Positions 18,768 to 26,957 of a stretch of DNA of 64,000 nucleotides are shown in pieces. The position numbers were made by a program, and so were the translations under genes. Source of the stretch: Actimicrobium sp. CCC2.4 (GTDB lineage Bacteria > Pseudomonadota > Gammaproteobacteria > Burkholderiales > Burkholderiaceae_D); contig NZ_CP133777.1 of NCBI RefSeq assembly GCF_034347385.1, forward strand, positions 3,162,001 to 3,226,000, written 5' to 3'. Within the stretch, counting starts at the first letter, position 1, and each line of letters opens with the position of its first letter. A model generated the notes under the pieces. That model made no database searches and was not told the origin of the DNA. It worked only from the letters and a program-made list of their open reading frames with translations.

Positions 18768-19289
18768 TCAATGCGTCGTGGTTTCCATCAGCGGATACGA
18801 GGTCTGTACCGGCTCGCCGCGCAACTTGCGGGCGGCGTACTGGACCGCCTTGACGATGTTCTGGTAGCCGGTACAGCGGCACAGATTGCCGGCCATCCAG
18901 TAGCGGATCTCGGCTTCGGTCGGGTCGGGATTTTCTTTCAGCAGACGATAGGCGCGGGTGATCATGCCGGGCGTGCAGAAGCCGCATTGCAGGCCGTGTT
19001 CCTGCATGAAGCCTTCTTGCAGCGCATGCAGTTCGCCGCCTTGCGCAAAGCCTTCGATGGTCAGCAACTCGGATCCGTCGGCCTGCACTGTCAGCATCGT
19101 GCAGGACTTGACCGACATGCCGTCGACATCGACGGTGCAGGCACCGCAGTGCGACGAATCGCAACCGATGTGCGGGCCGGTGTGCAGGCATTTTTCACGC
19201 AAGGTGTGGATCAGCAGTTCGCGCGGCTCGACCACCACATCGGTGGACTTGCCGTTGAGTTTGAAGGTCACCATCATTTTTTTAATCAT
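18768..19289 (-). CDS. coxS: Carbon monoxide dehydrogenase small (2Fe-2S) subunit
   Basis: A 173-aa electron-transfer subunit with two [2Fe-2S] clusters. The N-terminal ferredoxin-type cluster is in [16 protein letters not shown] plus a later Cys (VKSC). The C-terminal cluster uses [10 protein letters not shown] and [18 protein letters not shown] lies seven bases before ATG 19289. It sits between coxM and coxL in an operon with 16- and 26-base gaps. Confidence 0.95.
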   Translation of the reverse strand: MIKKMMVTFKLNGKSTDVVVEPRELLIHTLREKCLHTGPHIGCDSSHCGACTVDVDGMSVKSCTMLTVQADGSELLTIEGFAQGGELHALQEGFMQEHGLQCGFCTPGMITRAYRLLKENPDPTEAEIRYWMAGNLCRCTGYQNIVKAVQYAARKLRGEPVQTSYPLMETTTH

Positions 19290-19305
19290 CGCAATTCTCC
19301 AGAGT

Positions 19306-20172
19306 TCAGGCGCTGCAGCGCGACAGCGCGGTGCGCAAGGCGCGTTGCGTCATCTCGCCGGCCATCGCGGTTTTGTACTCGATGTCGCCGCGCAGGTCGG
19401 CGGCCGGTTCGCAGATCGCCATCGCCAGCCGCGCGGCTTCGCGAATCGTCGCGTCGTCGAGCGGTTTGCCGCGCAGGTAGTTTTCGGCGTCGTTGGCCTT
19501 GAGCGCGGTTTCGCCGAGATTGGTCAGCGTGATGGCGACCTCGGCGACCACGCCGCCTTGCATGCGCAGCAGCACGGCGGCTGCGGCGGTGGCGTAGTCG
19601 CCGGTCTTGCGCTTGAGCTTGGCGTAGCAGGAACCGCTGCCGGCGGCCGGGATCGGGATGCGGATCTCGGTCATGATTTCGCCGGCTTCGAGCAAGGTGT
19701 AATACAGCCCGAGGAAGTAGCCGTCGGCGCTGACCACACGCTCGCCGGCCGCGCTGGTCAGCACGAACGAGGCGCCCAGCGCGATCATCAGCGCCGGATG
19801 ATCGTTGGCCGGGTCGGCATGCGAGATGTCGCCACCGAGCGTGCCCATGTAGCGCACCTGCGGGTCCGAGATCAGGCCGGCGCCTTCGACCAGCAGCGGA
19901 CACTTTTGCTGCAACAGCGGCGACCAGATCAATTCGTTTTCGGTCGTCATCGCACCGATGCGGATTTCATTGCCGACCTCGCGGATGCCCTTCAGCGCGG
20001 CGATCTTGCGCAGGTCGATCAGGTGGGCCGGCTCGGCAAAACGGAGCTTCATCATCGGCAGCATGCTGTGGCCGCCGGCCAGCAGTTTGGCTTCGTCACC
20101 GTATTGATCCAGCAGCGCAATAGCCGCAGGCACAGTGGTTGGGGCGTGGTATTCGAATGGGCGCGGGATCAC
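19306..20172 (-). CDS. coxM: Carbon monoxide dehydrogenase medium (FAD) subunit
   Basis: A 288-aa FAD-binding subunit that passes electrons from the iron-sulfur subunit to the quinone pool. Both FAD signatures of the family are present: [13 protein letters not shown] near residue 32 and [17 protein letters not shown] near 110. The start is GTG 20172 with GAGGAG five bases upstream. It is the first gene of the cox operon and is divergent from the rcoM-like sensor. Confidence 0.94.
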   Translation of the reverse strand: MIPRPFEYHAPTTVPAAIALLDQYGDEAKLLAGGHSMLPMMKLRFAEPAHLIDLRKIAALKGIREVGNEIRIGAMTTENELIWSPLLQQKCPLLVEGAGLISDPQVRYMGTLGGDISHADPANDHPALMIALGASFVLTSAAGERVVSADGYFLGLYYTLLEAGEIMTEIRIPIPAAGSGSCYAKLKRKTGDYATAAAAVLLRMQGGVVAEVAITLTNLGETALKANDAENYLRGKPLDDATIREAARLAMAICEPAADLRGDIEYKTAMAGEMTQRALRTALSRCSA

Positions 20173-20224
20173 GCTGTCTCCTCGTTGTTATGGGTATGCC
20201 AGCACGATGCCAGTGGCTGGAGTG

Positions 20225-20252
20225 GCCATAATTGCATGCGAAGTGGTGCCAA
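20225..20252 (-). promoter_or_regulatory. Candidate cox operon promoter
   Basis: Read on the minus strand, TTGGCA (20247-20252) and TATGGC (20225-20230) are 16 bases apart. The -35 is good and the -10 is poor, as expected for an activator-dependent promoter. It would start transcription near 20218, about 46 bases before the coxM GTG. The 21-bp-phased repeats end just upstream of the -35. Inferred, not shown. Confidence 0.4.
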
Positions 20253-20259
20253 CGAGCAA

Positions 20260-20316
20260 GCAATTCCCGAACGGTAGAAGCGGCTTCCCGAGTCGCGGGA
20301 AAGCTTGCACGAACGG
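20260..20316. promoter_or_regulatory. Three direct repeats phased at 21 bp, candidate RcoM/LytTR binding sites
   Basis: The core CGAACGG occurs at 20268-20274 and 20310-20316 and a variant CGAGTCG at 20289-20295, each step exactly 21 bp. Flanks agree too: TTCCCGA in repeats 1 and 2, TTGCACGA in repeat 3. LytTR-type regulators bind short direct repeats on one face of the helix, and the adjacent gene encodes such a protein. The array lies between the divergent coxM and rcoM genes, directly upstream of the candidate cox -35. Confidence 0.6.
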
Positions 20317-20387
20317 CGGAAAGCGGCGATTATAAAAAAACAAAAAATCAACAACCAGCCAGAACAAACTGGCAACCGGAGACACGC

Positions 20388-20426
20388 ATGACCCTAGTGA
20401 TCCATCCATCGGCATCACACCGATGA
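20388..20426 (+). CDS. Possible 12-codon leader peptide coupled to rcoM
   Basis: ATG 20388 has a good ribosome-binding site (GGAG, six to seven bases upstream) and encodes MTLVIHPSASHR before a TGA that overlaps the rcoM ATG as ATGA. The rcoM start itself has no Shine-Dalgarno, so its translation probably depends on this short frame. Confidence 0.5.
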   Translation: MTLVIHPSASHR

Positions 20427-21259
20427 AGCCTTTCGAACCGGCCGTCCAGGAAACCTTCCTCCACAAACTCGAACAGTTCAATCCCGGCATGGTCTGGCTG
20501 GACCCAACCAACCATGTCACGGCGATGAACGATGTCGCGGCCCAGTTACTGGGACCGGCGGCCCAGTATTCGATGGGTACCGATCCCGATAAATTGCTCG
20601 GCATCGACGTGCTGCAAATGCATCCCGAAAAAAGCCGCGACAAATTGCGCCTGCTGCTGCAGACCGGACAGGACGGCGCCTGCCCGATGAAGTCGCCGGC
20701 ACCGGTGGCGATGATGATCAACATTCCGGACCGGATACTGGTCGTGAAGGTCTCGAAGATGGTGGGGATCGCCGGCGTGGTCGGCACCTGCATGATTTTT
20801 TATGACCTGACCGATATCACAACCGCACCGGCTGGCGCACCGGCAAGTGCGCGGTCCGATCCGCCACCGCGCCGCTTGCTGAAGATTCCGGTGTATCGCA
20901 AGAACCGCGTGATGCTGATCGACATGAAGGACGTGGTGCGCTTTCAGGCCGATGGCCACTACACCACCATCGTCACCGCCGACGACCAGTACCTGTCGAA
21001 CCTGTCGCTGACCGATCTGGAAGCGCGGCTCGACCCGGCGATTTATTTCCGCACTCATCGCAGCCATATCGTGAGCCTGCCGCATGCGCTCGAACTGGTC
21101 ATGAAAGACGAGTCGGTCAGCCTGATGATGGCCGATCATCAACAGACCGTGGTGCCGGTCAGCCGGCCCAATACCGCGCATCTGAAGGAGTTGCTGGGGA
21201 TCGCGCAGGTCGGTCCCAAAAGCGCAGCCGAGAAACAAAACAGCCCGGTACGCGCTTGA
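20423..21259 (+). CDS. rcoM: RcoM-type haem PAS-LytTR transcriptional regulator (CO sensor)
   Basis: A 278-aa single-component regulator: N-terminal PAS domain (about 15-130) and C-terminal LytTR DNA-binding domain (about 160-260, with RFQADGHYTTIVT and FRTHRSHIVSL). It closely resembles Burkholderia RcoM proteins, in which haem in the PAS domain is bound by His74 and Met104, with Cys94 in the ferric state. With a seven-residue offset the same residues are present here: His67 (in LQMHPEKSRDK), Cys87 (in GACPMK) and Met97 (in PVAMMIN). It is divergent from coxM, so activation of the cox operon on CO binding is the clear expectation. No Shine-Dalgarno precedes ATG 20423; a coupled leader frame does. 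Confidence 0.92.
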   Translation: MKPFEPAVQETFLHKLEQFNPGMVWLDPTNHVTAMNDVAAQLLGPAAQYSMGTDPDKLLGIDVLQMHPEKSRDKLRLLLQTGQDGACPMKSPAPVAMMINIPDRILVVKVSKMVGIAGVVGTCMIFYDLTDITTAPAGAPASARSDPPPRRLLKIPVYRKNRVMLIDMKDVVRFQADGHYTTIVTADDQYLSNLSLTDLEARLDPAIYFRTHRSHIVSLPHALELVMKDESVSLMMADHQQTVVPVSRPNTAHLKELLGIAQVGPKSAAEKQNSPVRA

Positions 21260-21276
21260 TGCGCGGACCGGGCTGT
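21233..21276 (-). terminator. Intrinsic terminator of the iorAB-like genes, inside the rcoM 3' end
   Basis: ACAGCCCGGT (21240-21249) pairs with ACCGGGCTGT (21267-21276), with an inner GCGC pairing. On the minus strand the stem is followed by TTTTGTTT. The hairpin covers the last codons and stop of the convergent rcoM gene, so it may also act on the plus-strand transcript. Confidence 0.75.
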
Positions 21277-21312
21277 CGGCTTACTGCTTGCTGATTAGTT
21301 CAGCACGAAAGG

Positions 21313-23613
21313 TCAGGCTACCGGCTTTTTCCCCATTGCCTTGAGCAAGGCGGCAGGCCGCATCGGCAAGTCGCGCAAGCGCACGCCGACGGCGGCATGA
21401 ATCGCGTTGGCAATGGCCGGACCGACCACGGTCGTCGGTGGTTCGCCCATGCCGGTGGCGGTGGCGGTGCTGGCGACGAACTCGATGTCCATCTCCGGCA
21501 CGTCGGCCATGCGCAGCGGTGTGTAGGCACCGAGATTGGTGTCACGCACCTGGCCATCAACAAACTCGGTGCCTTCGTGCAGCGCCATGCTCATGCCCCA
21601 CAAGGCACCGCCCTCGGCCTGCGCCAGCGCGCCATCCGGATGAATGATGGTGCCGGCATCGATGACCATGAACAACTTGACCACAGTGATGGCGCCGGAA
21701 GCGCTGTCGACCTTGACGCGGGCCACGCAGGCAGTCCAGGTCGGCATGTCGCGTTCCTGGCCAAAGGTGCTGGCGATACCGAGTCCGGTACCGGCCGGCA
21801 TCGGCTTGCCCCAGCCGGCTTTTTCAGCAGCACGACGCAGCACATGCGCCATCCGTGCGGCACCGCCAACCGAATTGGGTGCGCTACCGGCGTTCTTGCC
21901 GCGGCCATCAAGCAGCGCCAGACGGAATGCCAGCGGATCGGCCTTGGTCGCCAGTGCGGCTTCGTCGATGAAGCTTTCCACGGCCCAGTTGGTCCAGCCC
22001 GGTCCGACCGAACGCAACCAGCCAGGACGGAAAGTGCTGTTGGCGAGGTCGTTCGAAATCGCCCGCACGCGATGCGCACCAACCGTGTACCAGTGATCGG
22101 CACCGGAAATGGCGAACGGATCATACGGCTCGCCGTTCTTCCCCTTCGGCATGAAGGCCGGCACCATGACTTGGGTCGGCCAACCGGCGCTGGCGTGATG
22201 TTCCATCGCCGTGACCGCACCCTTCTTATCGAAAGCCATGCGCAGTCGCTGCAGCGAAGGTGATCGCGGCGAATCGAAGCGGGCGTCGTCGGAACGGGTG
22301 CAGATCATCTTCACCGGACGGCCCATTTCCTTGGCGGCCAGTGCAGCAGGAATCGCGTAATCGCCATTGAGCCGGCGACCGAAACCGCCACCGAGCAGAT
22401 AGGTGTGCATGATTACGTTGGCTTCCGGCACGGCGAGTGCTTTTGCCAGTGTCGGCAGCGCCAGCGATTGCCACTGATTGCCGGTATGGATATGCCAGAT
22501 ACCGTCTTTTTCGAGCGCCAGTGCATTGACCGGTTCGAGCTGGAAATGCAGCACAGTGCTGGTGGTGTACTCGTGTTCGATGCGCGAACCGGCTGTCGAG
22601 AACGCTGCTTCGACGCCGTCGTCGGCGACCACCAGCGATCCTTTCGAGGTATCGCCGATGAGCTTGCTGGCATGCGACAGGATGTCGGCTTCGGACACGC
22701 CGGCAGTCGCGCCGGCTTGCCACTTGATCTCCACCAGGTCGGCCGCGCGCATGGCTGCCGAGTAGGAATCGGCATACACCATGACCCAGCCCGGCACCGT
22801 GTCGGACGGATCCTTGAGGGCGACCGACTTGAGGTAACCCTTGACCTTGCGGGCGGCGCTGTCATCGATCGACAGTACGGTCGAACCGTAGCGGGTCGGC
22901 GGGATGCGCGGACGGGCGTAGACCATGCCTTCGACGACCGCATCAATGCCGTAAATCGCGGCACCATTGGTCTTCGATGGCACATCGACGGCCTGCACGT
23001 CGCGGCCGATCAGGCGGCGCTGGTCCGGTGTTTTCAGGACGATGGCTTTCAGTGCTTCGGGCGTGAAGGTGCGGCCGAGCTTGCCGGTGCGGACGATCTC
23101 GGCATACGTGATCGACTTGCTGCCGGCGGTGATGACACCGTCGCGGGCCTGGCAATCGGTGACCTTGACCTTGAGCAGACGCGCTGCCTCGTCGATCAGT
23201 GCGATGCGACCGGCGGCACCGGCGCGGCTGAGCGGATCGAAGCTCTGCCAGACCGACCAGCTACCGCCGGTAATCATCATGCCCCACTTCGGATCGGTAT
23301 CGACGTAGTTCAATCGTACTGATGACCAGCTCACTTCGAGCTCGTCGGCGACGATGCGCGCCAGCGCGGTACCGATGTGCTGGCCCATTTCGGCCTTGGC
23401 AATATTGACGGTGACGATACCGTCGCGGTCGATCCGGAACCAGATAGTCGGATCAAATACCGGCGCGTCAGCGCTACCTGCCTGGCCGGCAGCCAGCGCC
23501 AGTGTCGGGCTCAGGAAAGCCATCGTGAAACCGGTGCCGGCAGCAGCGATCATGAAGCTGCGACGGGTCAGCGAACCGACCGGCGGCTGTTGTTTGATGA
23601 GTCGATCAAGCAC
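21313..23613 (-). CDS. Tat-exported molybdopterin hydroxylase large subunit (IorB-like)
   Basis: A 766-aa large subunit of the xanthine dehydrogenase superfamily, closest in layout to isoquinoline 1-oxidoreductase beta and periplasmic aldehyde oxidases. Residues 16-21 give a twin-arginine motif (TRRSFM) followed by a hydrophobic signal, so it should be exported folded with its cofactor. Family blocks such as GGGFGRRLNGDYAIPAALAA and a C-terminal GMGEPPTTVVGPAIANA stretch are visible. The start is GTG 23613 with GGGAG seven bases upstream, overlapping the small-subunit gene by eight bases. No cytochrome gene accompanies it. The substrate is unknown. Confidence 0.85.
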   Translation of the reverse strand: MLDRLIKQQPPVGSLTRRSFMIAAAGTGFTMAFLSPTLALAAGQAGSADAPVFDPTIWFRIDRDGIVTVNIAKAEMGQHIGTALARIVADELEVSWSSVRLNYVDTDPKWGMMITGGSWSVWQSFDPLSRAGAAGRIALIDEAARLLKVKVTDCQARDGVITAGSKSITYAEIVRTGKLGRTFTPEALKAIVLKTPDQRRLIGRDVQAVDVPSKTNGAAIYGIDAVVEGMVYARPRIPPTRYGSTVLSIDDSAARKVKGYLKSVALKDPSDTVPGWVMVYADSYSAAMRAADLVEIKWQAGATAGVSEADILSHASKLIGDTSKGSLVVADDGVEAAFSTAGSRIEHEYTTSTVLHFQLEPVNALALEKDGIWHIHTGNQWQSLALPTLAKALAVPEANVIMHTYLLGGGFGRRLNGDYAIPAALAAKEMGRPVKMICTRSDDARFDSPRSPSLQRLRMAFDKKGAVTAMEHHASAGWPTQVMVPAFMPKGKNGEPYDPFAISGADHWYTVGAHRVRAISNDLANSTFRPGWLRSVGPGWTNWAVESFIDEAALATKADPLAFRLALLDGRGKNAGSAPNSVGGAARMAHVLRRAAEKAGWGKPMPAGTGLGIASTFGQERDMPTWTACVARVKVDSASGAITVVKLFMVIDAGTIIHPDGALAQAEGGALWGMSMALHEGTEFVDGQVRDTNLGAYTPLRMADVPEMDIEFVASTATATGMGEPPTTVVGPAIANAIHAAVGVRLRDLPMRPAALLKAMGKKPVA

Positions 23614-24076
23614 GGGTAGCTCCCTTCATTTCGGTCGCGGCCAACTTGATGGCTTTGCGGATCCGCACATAGGCCATGCAGCGGCACAGGTTGCCGCTCA
23701 TGACGGCGTCGATGTTGGCATCGGTTGCCTCCGGAAAATCCTTGAGCAGCGTGGCTGCCTGCATGATCTGGCCCGACTGGCAGTAACCGCATTGCGGTGC
23801 CTGCGTGGCGATCCAGGCTTTTTGCAGCGGATGCTGGCCATCGACCGACAGGCCTTCGATAGTAGTGATCGCCTTATTGGCGACGATGCTGACAGGCGTG
23901 ATGCACGAACGGATGGCGCGCCCATCGACGTGCACGGTGCAGGCACCGCACATGCCGATGCCGCAACCGAACTTGGTGCCCTTGAGGCCGATTTCATCGC
24001 GGATCACCCACAGCAGCGGGGTGACGGGATCAACCCCGGTAACAATGGCGTTGCCATTGACGGTAAATGTGGTCAT
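23606..24076 (-). CDS. (2Fe-2S) small subunit of a molybdenum hydroxylase (IorA-like)
   Basis: A 156-aa two-cluster ferredoxin-type subunit. Cluster 1 cysteines lie in GCGIGMCGACTVHVDG and IRSC, cluster 2 in QCGYCQSGQ and NLCRCMAYVRIRKAI. It has no signal peptide of its own, so it would be exported by piggyback with the Tat-bearing large subunit encoded next. Role: relays electrons from the Mo centre to an external acceptor. Confidence 0.87.
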   Translation of the reverse strand: MTTFTVNGNAIVTGVDPVTPLLWVIRDEIGLKGTKFGCGIGMCGACTVHVDGRAIRSCITPVSIVANKAITTIEGLSVDGQHPLQKAWIATQAPQCGYCQSGQIMQAATLLKDFPEATDANIDAVMSGNLCRCMAYVRIRKAIKLAATEMKGATRA

Positions 24077-24310
24077 GTTGTTTCACTTTGCAAAATGGGA
24101 AAAGGGCCGGTTCAGGGCGAAGATTTTTTTCTTGCCAGGGCAATGCTGGCATCCAGGTTTTCCGGACTGGCAGTGCGGTTGAGCGCAAATGCTTTCGTCC
24201 CGACCGACGCGGCGCAGGATAACCCGAATCAGGTTAGCCGGCTGAGCAGTCACCAACACTTGCGGATAGGCCGGGTGCCATTGCGGGCGCCGCTCAGTGA
24301 TCCGTGAAGC
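24077..24310. other. Non-coding spacer upstream of the iorAB-like genes
   Basis: This 234-base stretch should carry the promoter of the two-subunit hydroxylase on the minus strand. I looked for a molybdenum-cofactor riboswitch and could not support one. No gene is seen. Confidence 0.4.
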
Positions 24311-24350
24311 ATAAAAAAAAATGTGCGCGCTGTCTGTTAGACAGCGCGCA
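24311..24350 (-). terminator. Strong intrinsic terminator after hemW
   Basis: TGCGCGCTGTCT (24324-24335) pairs perfectly with AGACAGCGCGCA (24339-24350) around GTT. On the minus strand the 12-bp stem is followed by A-C-A and about nine T. It ends the kinase-phosphatase-rph-rdgB-hemW transcript. Confidence 0.92.
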
Positions 24351-24373
24351 GAGGGAGTCAGAACGCGCGTCGC

Positions 24374-25630
24374 TTAATCGGCCAGGAACATTTGCTGCAG
24401 ATCGTTCAGGAAGCGCTGGCCAAGCTGCGTCGGCCGGATGGTTTTGTGGTCGCGATACAGCAAGCCCTTGGCCTCGGCTAACTGCAAAGCCGACTCGACC
24501 GCATTGAGTCCCAGCCCGGTCCGTTCGGCAAACAGGTTGACCTCGAATCCGCTGGTCAGACGCAAGGTGTTGAGCATGAATTCGAAGCCGAGTTCGCCGC
24601 GCGCGATCTCGTTTTCTTCCTGGATCGCGCTGCCGCGCGCCATGTTTTCCATGTAGGACTTCGGTTGCTTGAAGCGGGCCTGGCGAATGATCCGGTGCGG
24701 GAATGACAGCTTCGAATGTGCGCCGGCACCGACGCCGAGATAGTCGCCGAACTGCCAGTAATTGAGATTGTGGCGCGACTGCCGGCCGGCTTGCGCGTAG
24801 GCCGAGACTTCGTAATGCCCGTAGCCGGCAGCGCCGGTCTCGGCGGCAATCATGTCCTGCATGTCGGCACTGAGGTCATCGTCCGGCAAGGCTGGCGGGA
24901 ACTTGGCAAAGACCGTGTTCGGCTCCATTGTCAGGTGGTACAGCGACAGATGCGGCGGCGCATAGCCGAGTGCGGTGCGGATATCCTGCGTGGCTTCGGC
25001 CAGCGTTTGCGATGGCAGCGCGTACATCAGATCGAGGTTGAAATTATCGAAGGTCGCGTGCGCGATATCGACCGCACGACGGGCTTCGTCGTGGTCGTGA
25101 ATGCGACCCAGCGCACGCAGATGATCGCCATTGAAACTCTGGATACCGATCGATAAACGGTTGATGCCGCTGGCGCGGAAGCTGCGGAATTTCTCGACTT
25201 CGAAGGTACCGGGATTGGCTTCCATCGTGATCTCGGCCGCGCCATCGAGTGGCAGCAGCGTGCGCACATCCGACATCAGCCGGTCGAGTCCGGCCGCCGA
25301 CATCAGGCTGGGCGTGCCGCCACCGATGAAGACCGTGTAGATCTTACGGCCCCAGATCAGCGGCAACGCGCTTTCGAGATCGGCGCGTACGGCATCGAGG
25401 TAAGCCTCTTCCGGAAAACCGGACTGCGACTGGCCGGCCACTTCATGCGAATTGAAATCACAGTACGGACATTTTTTGACGCACCACGGAAAGTGGATGT
25501 ACAGCGCCAGTGGTGGCAAGGCCGACAGGTTCAGGATGCCGGGACGCAGATAGGCATTGGCTGCGGTCGCGGCATCAGCAACCGGCACCGCCGTACTGCG
25601 TGCCGGCTGGATCGGAATAATCGGGATCAT
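24374..25630 (-). CDS. hemW: HemW radical SAM haem chaperone
   Basis: A 418-aa radical-SAM protein formerly annotated as oxygen-independent coproporphyrinogen oxidase-like. HemW binds haem and hands it to respiratory enzymes. The SAM cluster motif is CVKKCPYC (Cys50, Cys54, Cys57), and the HemW C-terminal domain is complete. The Cys that distinguishes true HemN (CxxxCxxCxC) is absent; Phe follows the third Cys. The ATG at 25630 overlaps the rdgB stop (ATGA). The N-terminal 35 residues before the fold are longer than usual. Confidence 0.92.
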   Translation of the reverse strand: MIPIIPIQPARSTAVPVADAATAANAYLRPGILNLSALPPLALYIHFPWCVKKCPYCDFNSHEVAGQSQSGFPEEAYLDAVRADLESALPLIWGRKIYTVFIGGGTPSLMSAAGLDRLMSDVRTLLPLDGAAEITMEANPGTFEVEKFRSFRASGINRLSIGIQSFNGDHLRALGRIHDHDEARRAVDIAHATFDNFNLDLMYALPSQTLAEATQDIRTALGYAPPHLSLYHLTMEPNTVFAKFPPALPDDDLSADMQDMIAAETGAAGYGHYEVSAYAQAGRQSRHNLNYWQFGDYLGVGAGAHSKLSFPHRIIRQARFKQPKSYMENMARGSAIQEENEIARGELGFEFMLNTLRLTSGFEVNLFAERTGLGLNAVESALQLAEAKGLLYRDHKTIRPTQLGQRFLNDLQQMFLAD

Positions 25631-26223
25631 CGTAATTTGTCGAGCAGCACGCGCAGCGCCTGAGCCCGGTGCGACAGCTGATTCTTTTCTGCCGCGCCGA
25701 GTTCGGCGGCCGTCTTGCCGAGGCCATCGACCTCGAAATAGGCGTCGTAACCGAAGCCGTTGCTGCCGCGTGGCACATCAATGATCGTGCCCTTCCAGCG
25801 ACCATCGGCGATGACCGGTTGCGGATCATCGGCATGACGCACGTAGACCAGCACGCAATAGTAGTAGGCCGATTTATCGGTATGGGTTTGCAGGTCGGCG
25901 ATCAGTTTTTCGCTGTTGCGGACATCCGATTTGGGCGCGCCGGCATAGCGTGCCGATTGCACGCCGGGCTGGCCGGCTAGCGCATTGACGCAGACACCGG
26001 AGTCATCGGCCAGTGCCGGCAAGCCGGTCAGGCGTGCTGCGTGACGGGCTTTTTCAAGCGCGTTTTCGACGAAGGTGTGGAACGGTTCGTCGGCTTCAGG
26101 AACATTGAATTGGCCTTGCGGACGCACATCGAATCCGATCGTTGCCAGCAGCGTACCGAACTCGGCCAGCTTGCCCGGATTGTTCGAAGCGAGGACCAGT
26201 TTGCTTGTCATCTTTACGCTCAT
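25627..26223 (-). CDS. rdgB: dITP/XTP pyrophosphatase RdgB
   Basis: A 198-aa Ham1-family enzyme that hydrolyses dITP, ITP and XTP to monophosphates, keeping deaminated purines out of DNA and RNA. The N-terminal motif [12 protein letters not shown], the central [10 protein letters not shown] and the C-terminal GFGYDAYFE and SHRAQAL stretches are all present. It overlaps rph upstream and hemW downstream by four bases each. Confidence 0.95.
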   Translation of the reverse strand: MSVKMTSKLVLASNNPGKLAEFGTLLATIGFDVRPQGQFNVPEADEPFHTFVENALEKARHAARLTGLPALADDSGVCVNALAGQPGVQSARYAGAPKSDVRNSEKLIADLQTHTDKSAYYYCVLVYVRHADDPQPVIADGRWKGTIIDVPRGSNGFGYDAYFEVDGLGKTAAELGAAEKNQLSHRAQALRVLLDKLR

Positions 26224-26954
26224 GCGGGCAAACCCAGTTCGCGCCGTTGCAGGGCGATCAGGTCGCGGATGCCGCTGTCGGCCAGGTCGAGCAACTGGTT
26301 CATCGTGGCGCGATCGAAGGCCGCACCTTCGGCCGTGCCCTGCACTTCAATGAAGTGGCCGGCATCAGTCATGACGATGTTCATGTCGGTGTCGCAGGTC
26401 GAGTCTTCGTCGTAATCGAGGTCGAGCACCGGTGTGCCCTGGAACACGCCGACCGAGATCGCGGCAACGAAATGCTTGAGCGGCATCGCACTCAACACGC
26501 CGGTGTCAACCAGCTTCGAGAACGCGTCATGCGCGGCCACCATGGCACCGGTGATCGACGCGGTGCGGGTACCGCCATCGGCCTGGATCACGTCGCAATC
26601 GAGGTGCAAGGTGCGCTCGCCGAAGGCTGACAGGTCGAACGCGGCGCGCAGCGAGCGGCCGATCAGGCGCTGGATTTCCTGGGTGCGGCCGGACTGCTTG
26701 CCCTTGGCCGCTTCGCGAGCCATGCGGGTGTGCGTCGAGCGCGGCAGCATGCCGTATTCGGCGGTCATCCAGCCCTGCCCCTTGCCTTTCAAAAAGCCCG
26801 GCACCTTGTCTTCGATGCTGGCGGTGCAGATGACCTTGGTGTCGCCGAATTCGATCAGGACCGAGCCTTCGGCATGTTTGGTGTAGTGGCGTGTGAGGCG
26901 TACCGGACGCAATGCATCGGCGGGGCGACCGCTCGGACGGAGTTGAACTGACAT
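26220..26954 (-). CDS. rph: Ribonuclease PH
   Basis: A 244-aa phosphorolytic 3'-5' exoribonuclease that trims tRNA 3' ends. Family motifs are clear: [13 protein letters not shown] at the N-terminus, [12 protein letters not shown] near 70 and [18 protein letters not shown] near 115. It starts three bases after the phosphatase gene and overlaps rdgB by four bases. Confidence 0.96.
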   Translation of the reverse strand: MSVQLRPSGRPADALRPVRLTRHYTKHAEGSVLIEFGDTKVICTASIEDKVPGFLKGKGQGWMTAEYGMLPRSTHTRMAREAAKGKQSGRTQEIQRLIGRSLRAAFDLSAFGERTLHLDCDVIQADGGTRTASITGAMVAAHDAFSKLVDTGVLSAMPLKHFVAAISVGVFQGTPVLDLDYDEDSTCDTDMNIVMTDAGHFIEVQGTAEGAAFDRATMNQLLDLADSGIRDLIALQRRELGLPA

Positions 26955-26957
26955 GGC

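Noticed and set aside
16312-19191. One very long open frame of about 959 codons covering coxL and most of coxS
   Set aside because: The upstream 150 codons are the opposite frame of coxS with no start signal; ATG 18741 with GGAG gives a standard 809-aa CoxL.
24077-24310. Molybdenum-cofactor riboswitch upstream of the iorAB-like genes
   Set aside because: Looked for because the genes encode a Mo enzyme, but no matching conserved core could be recognised by eye; a covariance-model search would decide.
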